Shown one piece after another: positions 1-11,967 of a stretch of DNA of 64,000 bases (positions within the stretch are counted from its first letter, which is position 1; each line of letters begins with the position of its first letter). Origin of the DNA: Phoronis australis. Its lineage: Eukaryota; Phoronida; Phoronidae. The stretch is taken from positions 73,913 through 137,912 of the forward strand of contig NMRA01000680.1 of assembly GCA_002633005.1 (NCBI GenBank). The letters are read 5' to 3'. The notes below the pieces were generated by a model. The model was given only the letters and a program-made list of their open reading frames with translations, was not told where the DNA came from and did not search any database. Made by a program: the position numbers and the translations under genes.

Positions 1-2883
1 GGTTTGTCGCGTAAAGTCACGATGTCGATAACTCACCGGCAATTTCCGGAGAGAGTCTAATAATTCAGTGGCTGTACTGTAGGAAGTGTTGGTAGACCGA
101 AGCTTTTTGCGAGAAAAGTAAGATCATACAAAACCATGCATAGGAGTGGGAGGCAACAAATTCGATGCCTGATAATCAGTGGAGAAATCTGGTTCTCAAA
201 TTGCAAGACCCTGGGAGTGATCACATCATCACAGGACAATATACCATGAAAGGGACTTCATCAAAGGTAACGGGGTATAGCCAAAGGCAGATCAGTAGGA
301 GCATTAATAAAGATTGAGCAGGTTACATCAAAGGTGCTTGGGTATTTCACCTTCCTATTGCCGGTGATATGGTCTCGATTAAGAAAATAAAGGGCTAGGG
401 ACAGGGGAATTTGAATATGCTACAAGGCCCTTTATGACTCAGTTTATCAAGAACACAATCCACGAGTTTACAGAAACAGAGGGCCTAAACAGTGCTTCGA
501 AAATCATCGATCAGACTTCTAACATCAGTATTGGCAGGGACTAATCTGAAACTAGTCTGAAAAACAGCTACAACAAGGAAGTTTCAATTTAAGGTAGACT
601 CACATGTTTGCATAGATGTGTATCTTATGGAATGCATTCATCAATGTCATCCATGTACCGGTCAGACTGGCATTTTGTATAATTGTCATGTTTATAAAGG
701 ATCATCATAGTGTGCATCACCACTGCACCAGCAATAACAACACGACTCAATCAACAGTGACAACATGATTAGACTACTGTACTATGTGCAGAGGACTAGG
801 CTTAGATGTAGGTGGCAATTGACGTTCGGTCTCTTCACATGCAGGTATGCCAGAAACACTCTTGTTTCTTAGCACAATAGAACCGTTTTTGTGTAATCAA
901 GCCACTCTTTTTGTTTTGTTGTATCAGCAATCACACAAGTTTACATGTAATATGTAACAAAACTGAAAACCTGTAATAAAATACATTTGCTATGTATTAC
1001 AAAAATAGGCCACATGAAATGCTAAAAATAATACTGTCTTAAAACTCCATTAATAATGGATCACTTGCTTTTTGAAGAACAACAACCACTTTGCAGCTAT
1101 ACTGAAACCAACTGTTTTCAACAACATTCCCCTTCATGTTGAGGTCGTGTTTAAACAACAAATCAGAAATAATGTGGTTTGTTTTTTCAGCCTCACAAAA
1201 GTACAGTATCTGAGAATATGGGCATTTTATCCAACTTACTGTGCCCAAACTGGTGGTGGGTAACGCCAGCTGTGATTTTCATTATCGTGTACCTGTGGCA
1301 GATGCTGAGAAGTGTCCTCTACAGTCAAAAGAACTATAAGAAGCAACCTTTCACCTGTATTTTGCTTATGCCTGTGAGTATTCCTTATAAAAACAGCTTT
1401 GGAAATCCAGTTAAGCACCCTCACTATGCACACGTGACTGAAAAAAACACTCCTGACATGAAACTTGGAATAAACTTTATTTTTTCCCTTCCAAAGCTCT
1501 GGCCACCCCCTGCAACATCCTAGATCTACATGTGTGCAGTCAGCGTCAGAGCGTTGTTTCGATACATAATGGTGCTTAGTTGTGTCAATGCTCCCTTGAA
1601 TCTGTAACAGATAGTGATAGGTACAACTATCTAAAATTGAATTGTCATTTTATTTTTGTTGTGTGTCTATTGAACAGGCAATTGACTTTAAGAATAACAA
1701 AAAAGTAAATTTGCATAGGCTGAGAGTGTGGTTTTGGGAATACTGACAGGGTTATTGGTGTACATGTTTTCACGTTTATTACTGTATGCAGTCCTTGTTA
1801 TCCATTTAGCTAAATAAGCAACTGAAAGCTCAGGGGCATGCATGAAACAGGGGCCTCTATTTTGTCACTTTATGTGCCTCTCGAAGTCATGGTGACTGCG
1901 GAGGGAGAGGGGCAGTACGATATTTGTGATGACGTAATTTAAGTAAAAGCGTCCCAGGGATAGGTTTCATGAAAAATGACTTAAGACAGAGATTTGGTCT
2001 CGCAATCCACATAAATGTTTCAGACAAATATTTAAAATTCAGTTTAGCAAATAAATAAATTATCTGAAGATATATTTATAACTTAACTTAATGAGAAAAT
2101 TTGAACAAATTATTTCCAGGCTATTATGTATTAATGATTACTGGACTAAACCTTTAGTTGGGAGTTGAGAAGTGGAAATACTATTACGGCCCTGACAGTA
2201 CGTCTGTGGCATGAATATTCATTAAAGACTATCTATGGATTATTGAAAGGTTCATAATAAGGTCCGGTTTTAATCAAACTAAACAAAACACAATAAAACA
2301 CACTCTTTCTTTGACAGTTTTGTTTAGTGTTTGCCTGAAATGTAAGTATAAGTTCCACAATAGCCGTGACAATGCATTGCCAACAATACATTCTATAAGG
2401 TATTCAGCTGCTGAAGTACACCCGGTAATGAATGTTTTTTATCTTGTGTATGTCTATGAAGAAAATTTATTTTCATTTTTGATTCAGGACTTTTGGTTTC
2501 TTCGTCATAAATGAGGAATTGGCAAGAGTCTACTGTAATGACATGCTGACCTTCGACAAAGGTACCAACTACAACAAAAGGCACCTACCCCAACATGTTT
2601 TCACATTACAAGGGTTTTGTCACAAATCGTACAGCTTTATCTACTTTGCCTGGAGTCAAACAAATTATGTTATTTACTCAGGCACCATATTTTATGCGTC
2701 AAAAGCATAAATTCGTTTTGCCCACTACTTAGTACTCAGATAAATGTGATTTCTTCATGGTACTAGCAACAAAATTGTCGCCCAATATCGTTTTTTTAGT
2801 TTCATAATGAAAATTAGATGATGACTTAATTGTAATGAAACAGAATTATTGAAGTTGCTACAAACCAACATTCCATCAATATT
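1..2883. other. Non-coding stretch, no gene seen
   Basis: Only short chance reading frames on both strands. None shows a family motif, a convincing exon with paired splice sites, or a promoter-like start. The sequence is AT-leaning and looks like ordinary intergenic or intronic DNA. An unrecognised small exon cannot be excluded. Confidence 0.5.
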
Positions 2884-2931
2884 AAAAAACGGACAATCGC
2901 TTCACAAGTATAAAAGTTTATGTTCATTCAA

Positions 2932-2961
2932 CGTTTCGTCTATTCATTAGACATCATCAGG
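2932..2961 (-). ncRNA. Hammerhead-ribozyme-like core in the left arm
   Basis: On the minus strand the arm reads CCTGATGA, then a possible stem II (GTCTA / TAGAC around the loop ATGAA), then GAAACG. CTGATGA and GAAA around a short stem II are the conserved catalytic core of hammerhead ribozymes, which are known from the terminal repeats of Penelope-like elements. One extra T lies between CTGATGA and the stem. I could not place stem III or a cleavage triplet with confidence. The mirrored arm at 3819-3840 keeps TGATGA and GAAACG but has lost the second half of stem II. This is a probable decayed ribozyme, not a proven one. Confidence 0.35.
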
Positions 2962-3139
2962 ATAATTGTATTCAAATAACAGCAAATGCCAACATACAGC
3001 TCAGGTAACATCCATAAAGTGAACTAAGAGATACAGGGAATAGTAAGTAGTTGGTCATCACTATAGTTGCAGAGTCACTAAACTCTACATGTTATTCAGA
3101 GAATCAGTTGCATGCTCATCCTGAATGGCCATAGACTCT

Positions 3140-3363
3140 TTAATGTACAGTAATTCCTTTACAAGTTCTGTACAGATAATACTGAATTAGCTTGGTGATT
3201 GTTCCTAACACAATGCCTATGTTGGTTTTCTCTGAGGTGTGACGGTCTTTCAGCCTGTCACAGAGGCGTCTCTGGGTGAGTCCGATATAGGATTCCTTAC
3301 AGCTGTCGCATTCAACCTTATAAACAACATTGCTATTTCTTAATAAACGGTTGGGTAACTTCA
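3140..3363 (-). pseudogene. C-terminal GIY-YIG endonuclease fragment of a Penelope-like element
   Basis: An open minus-strand stretch reads VVYKVECDSCKESYIG followed by LTQRRLCDRLKDRH, the form of the GIY-YIG nuclease end of Penelope-like reverse transcriptases (paired cysteines, the YIG tripeptide, and the arginine of the RL..H helix). It runs about 70 codons and stops with TAA at 3140-3142, just inside the left inverted arm. Upstream it meets a stop near 3364, so the reverse transcriptase is gone. No intact product is expected. Family assignment rests on the motif alone. Confidence 0.65.
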
Positions 3364-3887
3364 GTTAACACAGCATATTGGAAAGTTTACGAAGAGGTTT
3401 GAAAACAAATATCAGTTCAAGGGCTGAGTCTAAGGGAAGAATATGGCGAGATAATTAATGTTCCAATTTTATACTACCTGGCCAGGTGTAACCAAGAGAG
3501 AAGGAAATTTTCTTTTTTCGGGTGGAATAACAGCTACGTTATCCGCCTTATTCAATTTTGAAAAGTAGTGCCTTTTATAACTATTCAAAAAATACTTAGA
3601 GGGTAACCATTGACACGCAATAAAGGAATTACTGCACATTAAAGAGTCATTGGCATTCAGAACCCTATGCTACTGATTCTCTGAATAACATGCAGAGCTC
3701 AGTGACCCTGCAACTATGGTGAGGACCAGATACTTAATATTCCCTGTATTTCTTACTTCACTTGATGGATGTTACCTGATTTGTATGTTCGCACTTGTTG
3801 TCTTTTTAGAAAATTATCTTGATGATTTCTAATGAAACGTTGAATGAACATGAACTTTTTTATTTGTGTATCGATCGTCCGTTTTTC

Positions 3888-6800
3888 AATCTTACTAAGG
3901 CTAAAAACTGATTCAATTCCATCAATAATAAACTAACTTTTGATTTACACAATTTTCCACATCAAACCTCCTTTCACTAAGTTTCTTTACGCATGTGAGG
4001 ATGGGTTTCTTGGCTTGTAACGAATTCGCCTAGAAAAATGACATGCTGTTTCAAGTCAAATTGATAAGCTGAGGCGTGAGCTATAACGAACTGTCAATTC
4101 TTTCTAATTCCAGGAATCACTTGTACTTTCAGTAAGGAATGGAACGTTACAATAGTCAAAATCAAGAGTTGGTTTATTTCAAGGAAGGCAGGTTGATATC
4201 AGCTTTAACAGCAATGACATTATCACGTTAACGAACAGAATGGGTTTTCAGTGTCAAAGTTTAACTTGCACAACATCAAATGCATTTCACTGCAGTAATT
4301 ATCAACGTAACAGACATGCAAATGCAAACAATAGTTGCTGCATGATGGATCAACAAAAGTGGATGATACGGGTTGATTGAGTCAACCTGAACCAAGTTAC
4401 ATGAACGCTTCAATTGCAAAGCAGGTACTGTATCACTGTCTTGGAGTCGCATGTATGCAAACAGTATTGTTGGTTTACTTATATAAAAGTAAAATGTCAG
4501 ACTTATATACTGTAGGGTAAACGAGTGAGATGAAAAATGTTGCTCTGCCTTTTTGTATTGACTACACTCTATATCCACGTCAAGCTTCTGTGCAAAAGTA
4601 ACTTTAAACCATTGACCTCAAGGCAATGGAGTGGGTGACTCCTGGAAGTAATATTTCATGTTTGTGCACGTCTTGTTTTTCTCTCAATCATCTGCTCATT
4701 ATGGACGCCATAGGCAGTGAAGTATGGACCTTTCATAATCCATGACTGCATACTTCTAGGATTTCTCACTGAAGTACCCGTGTAGCCTGTACGTGCAAAA
4801 GATTGTGAAAAGTTACAATGTAATTGAGCACTGAAACACTGAAACCAAAGATACAGTGCAAAGAAAACCACAGTTGGGCTCCAATAGGGATAACGTACCC
4901 ATGCCACCGACTGAATGCTAGTATCAACAGGTGAGAGAGGTTGCAGGTGAGAAAGATGATGCAAGAACTAATGCACGTATTGCCATTTGATTCTTGGTAT
5001 GATTCTTCACCGCATCATAACTTTTGAGGCCCATTGCAAAGCACTTCATGGTTTACATGGATCCTATAGTTCTAAGACTGGAAATTGAACCCATGGCAAC
5101 ATGGTTGTGTCCCAAGTGCTACTCAGCAGCCGTTGCATTAATATAAAGTTACCAAAGAACAGTTTTATCAAGCTCAAACAAGGTTTATACTATTATCGTA
5201 TATCAGTAAGCTATAAGTAACCAACATTGAGAGACGCTAGAGTTGCAATTTTGTTAAGAACAATTACTTTGGCTATAAAACCGTGTTCTATCCACGCAAC
5301 CTAACTTTTGATTTTAACCACTTATAAGAATAAAATTGATCTTGGCGTTTTCCTTATTCAGATGAAAAATAATTTTTGGTTTTGTAAGGAACTGGTAGTT
5401 CACTGTGGTTGAGACCATGTCAGCTGAATGAAATGGCATGTTGTGACAAGTCAACCTAAAGAAACTGTCTCAAGTAGAAACAAATCGCTAGAAAAAATTC
5501 ACACCAATTTTTACCAAAGACCAATTCGAGATTAATTTATACTAATGATACGTGGTCTAAACGAAAAGTTGATTTTCGTGACAGAAGCCATGCTTTTATC
5601 CACTTAAAATTCCAATAGAGCATAGAGCAGACACAAACCTTCGATGCAGATTGTAAGGATCTAGGTGACAAAGATGATAAGTACGTGGGTGAACAACAGC
5701 TCTGAATCCCTGCAAGACGACAATAGTGACATTTGTAAGAAGCTATTCAGTTTAAACATCATTCTGAGGGCCCCTATTGTGAAAACTCATACCTCTATAT
5801 ATGAATCTGAAACAGTGACAACGAATCGACACATGGAATCATACAAAGGCGAATTTTCAAAATAAGGTTTTTGGAAATCGTGATTGCTCCCCACACCAAA
5901 ATGATGCACTGTACACAGAATTTCAACCAGCAACTGAGTTAAACGAAACAATGATATCTTTGGTTAGAACTGTGAGTTGAATAAAATGTGAAATGTCACT
6001 CCATGAGATACTAAGTTTCAGATGTATGGGATGTTCTCGAGTTTTGTGCTGCCTCTACTTGTTGGTGTGTTGCAAGTTGTCTTGAGAGTGAGAGAACCTG
6101 CCTCTGCAACGTCAGTTGTCACATGACGTGTCCTCTAGGATGTTACTAGCCAAATCCTGTGTGGCACTTTATTGCCCACAAATTTGATAATGTCTATGTC
6201 TTTTTGTAAGACTGGATGCATTTTGGAAATACCAGTATTATTCATGGGAACAGCAGTATGTAAAATACTTGTGGGCAATACTTTATAGCACAGAGGTTGA
6301 AGGTACGTACACTACACAGGGGCACGTAAACTACATTTCCATTACTTGTCAGGTTTATAAAAATACTTAGAATCAACTGAGAGTTAGTTCATTGACCAAA
6401 TCTATTCAAAGAGAATAAATAAAAAGTACAACATGCATGTACAATTCCACCTATCATTCTTTGAAAACAGGCACATGTTAAAATAAAGGGATACGTACAC
6501 AGGCAATACTTTCATTAGCAGTGACCACTTGTGTTATTGAATTCCACATGGGGGACCCATTTTCAACATAGCAGAACCCAGTCAATATCCAAACTTTTGG
6601 TTTGTTTAGATATTGATTAATTTGCTGTGGGCCTGTGTTTGCCTAGGCCAACATATTTATCAGAACTTTTTATTACAGAGTGTCAAATTTAGCTTTTAAC
6701 CTTCTTTACAGTAGGTGAGGGTTAGAAACACAGAATTTACAAATTTCATAACCAGTGTCTCTTTTATGATAAACCCTACCATTTCTCATTGATTAAGCAG

Positions 6801-8672
6801 AACTTCATCTACTGGTGACAGTTGAAAATTGTAATTTTTAAAATGGCAAATCGTAACCATAAAAATACATGAAATTCATAGACAAAAACATGCATAAATT
6901 TCTCAATCATTGTCCGATTTTGACGATTCTTTTATAATTTGCACAACTAAATAACTCTTTGCATGAGAGATTCAGTTGGCATTTGGTAAGTAACCAAAAA
7001 TTATTTTAGACCGTAACACTGTCAACTCTCGAATATGGACTTTGATTTTGATTTAGCTGTTGCCCTTGCCAAGATCTTCTTTACAATCTTCCACAATTTT
7101 CTCTGTACGCTGTAGCAAATCTTTTAGCTTCAACTACAGTGTACTATAGCTCATCTGAATACCACGTTAATTTCAGCGCAAATTATAATACTCTGCTTAT
7201 TTACCGACTGGATAATAAAAACCAGATGATCTTATCTAATCATTTCGTTTGCGGTTCGATTTGCTTTAAACATTTCTAGAATCTCCATTGTGCTTTAACC
7301 CCAGTAGCGAAGACCGTCTAAAAAGATGTTGACGTTAAAATACATGTCAACAAGTTTGATCCCGTGATTTAAAAGTACATATGCACAAGTTTTGGGCAAC
7401 TTAAAATGGATCAGTTTGCCATTTTGTTTTTAAACTCACTGATTATTGTTTATTCTCGAATTTTGTCCATAGCAGATTCTTTTCCAGCTAGCTACGATTG
7501 AAAACATACTTTGCTTCCTTGTTTGTTATAGACAAGTTAACACAAAACTTAAAACTGCTCAAAGGCCTCCTTAAGAAAGCTCTAAATTAGTTTTACACAT
7601 AAACAAATCATATGCAAATAAAAGGAATACTTCGTTTTGATCGTTGGATATTTCTGCTGGTCAACAGGACAATGACAATTCGCAAACGTAATCGGTAATC
7701 AGTTCAGCACAACCGCACTGCATGAGGCTTTAAAACTGAAGCAATATTGTGGTTTGAATAATTAGTGACAAACTTGCCTGCTGATAAAAAATTTATTCGA
7801 TCATCAAAGTGTAACACTAACGGGCTTTTTACTGACAATAAGACAATCGATGCGGTCCCTGAATGTCATATCAGCACAACGAATACCAAGTTGAAAAGTT
7901 TTTACCATTACTATAAAGCCTTTCTTTTGAAAGGAAAAGTTAATGTCACTCAGTGAGAAAGGACAGGTACTTATACGAGGTTCTTTTGGTTTTCATGTCA
8001 CTGGGATCGAGTTTCAATGGCCTCTAGAAGCGCTTGTAAAAATGTCCAGTCGTGGCACGTGGCCTACCTTCACGTAACATCATTCAGCCTCTATAACATC
8101 CACCGTTAGATCCTTGAAGGTAAACACAACATCATATCACTTGACTAGCTTTGTGCCCAAAATCTGACCCTCAACTTGACCATAGTGTTACTAGGACTTC
8201 TCAAGCTTTAGTCCCCCATGTTTCTTCTGGGAAATGGAATAATCCATTGTTGTCCACACACGACTCATTGCCCATGAAAGGATATCCTAACCAATGAGGC
8301 TGGTTGGTGTAGCAGTCAGATATAGTTCCTCTTCACATGCAAACAATCCACTGGCACATTTTCGTATGGTAACTTAGTACTGCGATTCACTTTTCTCCAG
8401 GACCACTGGCTTGTACATTGTGCCACGCAGCACTGCTTGTGTGTGGACGACATGCTGTGGGAAGAGAAAGAGTAACAAAGCTTGTATGTGTTGAAGCTTG
8501 AAGTGGCCTTTAAAATGTCACTGAACCTGGAAAAATATTGAAACATGAATAATTAAGTACATCAGGTAGGATCAAAAACGTTGTCCTTGTTTTTCAAAAA
8601 TATTATATGGAAACTGTTTTACACTTTCACACAAAATTAAATAAGTACTATTTCCAGAAAGCAAGGGTGTAC
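3888..8672. other. Non-coding stretch, no gene seen
   Basis: Scattered chance reading frames only. I found no family motif and no exon with both splice sites and a plausible protein. Composition is uniform and AT-rich. Confidence 0.45.
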
Positions 8673-8708
8673 ATAATATAATATAATATAATATAATATA
8701 ATATAATA
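8673..8708. repeat. (ATAAT)n microsatellite
   Basis: About seven uninterrupted five-base units of ATAAT/AATAT. A simple sequence repeat, likely length-variable. Confidence 0.95.
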
Positions 8709-9492
8709 AGCATTGACTTGTATAGAACTACATCTTTATTTTTCATCCCTAGCCATAGCAATGCTTTAAACGCATGATGGGTCTGTCAAGCACACTTCTG
8801 GTCTAAGGCTGAGGGAACCGTTTCTCAGATTTTTCTTCTAATAGAGGAAACGAAAACTTGGTCATTTAAAAATGATGGATAATCTCTCTGTTTTTTAGGA
8901 GTAATTAAAAATCCTGAGGCACCATTGTTTGCGTATTGGCAGTAAGAATAATATGTTAAAACACGACCTCACTCGATAGTTCACATCAAAAATGCAATTC
9001 TCACAAAAATGACCGTCATATGAATTTACTGTAATACTGTAATATATTTTAGGGGTTTTCAGTGGATAGCAAAACAGTTTCATGAAACGTGAAAAAATTG
9101 ATGAACTTTAAGAATTACCTCACCATCTTCTTTCCTCCGCACACCATTACCTGTTATTTCCACACATTCAGTTGCACCAAATTTTACAACCCCAACCCCC
9201 ATGCCAATCTCCCGCTAAGGACCTGAATAAGTAAATTAACAAAACAACTTACATACATTTCTTTAAAAATAGCTGTCCCTTTGCAAAGACTTTGTTCTTT
9301 TTCTCCGATATAGAAAGTAGGCTTTGGCAACATATCTGCACTCGATAGGAAGATTTTTCTGGTTAGCTGCCTGCAGCCCAAATTATAGCTTGTCGTAAAA
9401 TACTCCTCGATGGGAAGTGGTGACGAAAATTTTAAAAAACCGCACGACAACAAAAGTAGTACAGATCCTCACAGTAAACTCAACACAGAACC

Positions 9493-9657
9493 AAATTGGC
9501 GCGAAATTCTTGCCTCCCAAAACGTCACTTCCGGAGTAGAGGACGAGTAATTAATTAAATTACGAAAAGTTAAATCTAATGAAAAATGAGTCTAGGATAG
9601 TCAACGAACCTTATTTTTGCTCAAAATGACATGAAAAAAGGTTGCCTTCGCCTTTAA
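9493..9657 (-). mobile_element. Repeat family A, copy 1 (terminal part only)
   Basis: Read on the minus strand it begins 'ggcgaaggcaacctttttt', continues through 'tcacttaatt'-like and 'ttccggaagtgacg' blocks, and ends near 'cgccaattt'. The same order occurs in copies at 28299-28604 (+), 30367-30666 (-) and 54230-54482 (+). The shared sharp edge at 'ggcgaaggcaacc' suggests a transposon terminus. This copy lacks the region that leads into the protein start in copies 2 and 3. Confidence 0.7.
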
Positions 9658-10975
9658 AGTAACACAGTTGCAGCAGTATAGATAACACTCGACAGGCAAC
9701 CAGGCCCTGAACGTACATGTAACATCTGGTACAAAACTGTTAACTATATGACAGTTTTGTCTGCTTTCAATTGCTAAATATTATATCGTCTATAACCCAG
9801 GCGCCGATTCCTCAGTAACTACAATATCAAACATTGTTGTTAATTTACTATTTTCAGGAGATGTTACAACTTCAATGCACAGTTACCGATGTCTATATCA
9901 TTTTTATCTCTTTTCAAGCAATAAATCGTTACATTTAAAACTGTTTCTTTTACTAGACAAAACCTGCAACCTAACGCGCAAATACATACATATAGGATGT
10001 GATCCACCAAGAGAACATTCTTAGTGAAGTATTTAAAAAATCTGGCGAAAATCTGAAAGAAACTTAGGAATTCGAAGCGTATGGGATCAATAGAAAACGT
10101 GCCTCGCGACATTATTCCGCGTATCGATACGCAGAATAATGTCGAGTGGGACATTACTTCATCTACGCCACTCTCGGTAAGTATTGCGTATTTACCCGAG
10201 TAATCTGGTGGTACTGATGTATTGGGACTTTTGCCACCGCATACTTATTTTCGGCTAGTCGCCTCTGAGCAGCATTCATTATTTATATTTTTACATGTAC
10301 TGTGTATTGCCGTTGTGCGTTGATAAACATACATGTATACTGTAAGACAGCTTTAATGCCATGGAACAAATCCCCTGCTGGATATTTTATATATTCAGGT
10401 GTGAAGTGACACGCAGCTCTTATCGCTTTTTCTCTCGATCTGTTTTTATAATAAATGACATACACGACTTATTTACATAAAAAAGCCAAAATATCGATGA
10501 AACGTCCTTTTCAGGTACTCAAAACAATATGGTTGTCCTTCCAGTGGGACGTGACCTTATCTCGGCACCTTCACCGCACCTACAAAGGAACCAAAAAAAT
10601 AACGCTTTGGACCTTATACATGATTGTACTACATGTGCTGCTACTGTGGTTCCGATCATCGCCAAGTCGAAATGCGCGCTTTACGGAATATTCCCGCATT
10701 TTTTACTCAGGGTGAACACTTTTGTTTCAGAAATGGCATTTTATGAAGTTTTAATTTCACTTGTGAGACTTCTTTTATTGGATTCAACATGACATATGGA
10801 ATACCAGGTTAAATTTTAGTGAAGTATCCTCATTTAGTTTTTAAGATTTGGGTTGTTGAAATAACAACTTGATCACTGAGCATCAACATAAAAAACTAGG
10901 TTCACACCTATGTATGCTTCACAAGGTGTGAGTATACAAATAAAACATAGCAATTGTACTTAATCATTAGACATA
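9658..10975. other. Non-coding stretch with one palindrome
   Basis: No gene is supported. Overlapping short frames at 10455-10792 have no recognisable domain. The only structured element is the palindrome at 10107-10144, listed separately. Confidence 0.45.
10107..10144. repeat. 38-bp near-perfect palindrome
   Basis: The stem starts with CGACATTATTC, is mirrored by GAATAATGTCG, and is centred on GTATCGATAC. One C/A pair mismatches. The two 19-base halves meet with no unpaired loop, so cruciform or hairpin formation is possible. Function unknown. Confidence 0.85.
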
Positions 10976-11967
10976 CTTAAGCCCTTAACTATCATCAGAG
11001 TCACATCACTGTCAAAAGGGATGCATAATTCCATAAACTACCGTCATAGAAGTGCAGGAAAATACTTTTCATTATCAATAAACATTGTTTGCACAATTAA
11101 ATCGCATATAACACAGGTCAGTGAGGGGCTACGGAGAATACAAAATGCGAAGGTAACTATTCGTGGGAAGAAAATACTGTAGCAATGCAATAGAATTCAT
11201 TTACTTGTCAATACTACCACTTTTGAATTACAAAAAACAGTTGTGTTTAGAAAAAGGGAGATAATACCGTCTTAATTTTCTTCACACTTGTGCAAATACA
11301 AAAGTATAACATAATGGAACTTAAAATTTTATCCTGGGACATACTGTCATCAGAGTCACATCATCATCAATGAGATGCCTATAACCATCAACTACCATCA
11401 AAGAAATACAGGATAGCACTTTTCATCATCAGATAACATTGAATGCGTAAATCTCACATAGCACAGAGGTCATGGAGGGGGGGGGGGATGCTACGGAGAA
11501 TACGAAATAGGCAGATACCTGTTTATAAGTTGATGAACACTTGAGCAATGCAATAGAATTCATTTACTTGTTAATACCGACACTTCTGAATGACTAAAGA
11601 ACATTCATGTTTTATTAATAACGAGTTTAAACTGAAAAAGTAATTTTAGCTAAACTTGCCTCAAATCCCACCCATAAATATATTTTTTTAATTGTTCTTG
11701 TCTTGGAGAGTTTATTTGTTTCTATTTCCTCAGTACATACACCTACATGTACATGTAGATACAATTTTTTCAAACCATGTACTAACAATTCAAAGTTGGG
11801 GGCTACGGAGAATACGAAGACATTTTTGCTTATGATCAATTCAAATCCAGGGCGTGGTCTAATATTTTTGTGGGCCAAAAATAGCTTCAAGATTCCCAAT
11901 GTGCAGTATCAAATATATTTTATTTATGGAAAATTTAATGGAATTCAGACAGGGCTACGGAGAATAC
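10976..11967. repeat. Degenerate tandem repeat block with 'gctacggagaatac' core
   Basis: The 14-base core occurs exactly at 11128-11141, 11490-11503, 11802-11815 and 11954-11967. Around the first two copies a longer unit of about 360 bp repeats: 'catcagagtcacatca', 'accatcaactaccat'-like text, 'acttttcat', the core, then 'gcaatgcaatagaattcatt'. The last two copies keep little beyond the core. No coding frame runs through it. It looks like a decaying satellite-like or dispersed repeat. Confidence 0.8.

Larger units (their letters stand above)
2884..3887 (-). mobile_element. Penelope-like retroelement remnant with long inverted termini
   Basis: Two arms, 2884-3161 and 3621-3887, are inverted copies of each other: both carry the motifs 'acggac', 'ttcattcaacg', 'gagaatcag' and 'taattcctttA' in mirrored order. 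Between them, on the minus strand, is the end of a protein with a GIY-YIG-type endonuclease signature. That pairing (C-terminal GIY-YIG domain plus repeat ends) is characteristic of Penelope-like elements. The arms differ by many substitutions and small indels, so the copy is old. The reverse transcriptase is missing, so the element is a 5'-truncated or internally deleted foldback copy. Confidence 0.7.

Noticed and set aside
8316-8546. Possible THAP-like cysteine pattern (QCCVAQCTSQ)
   Set aside because: The later THAP residues (central W spacing, C-x-x-H) do not line up and there is no family A cassette next to it.
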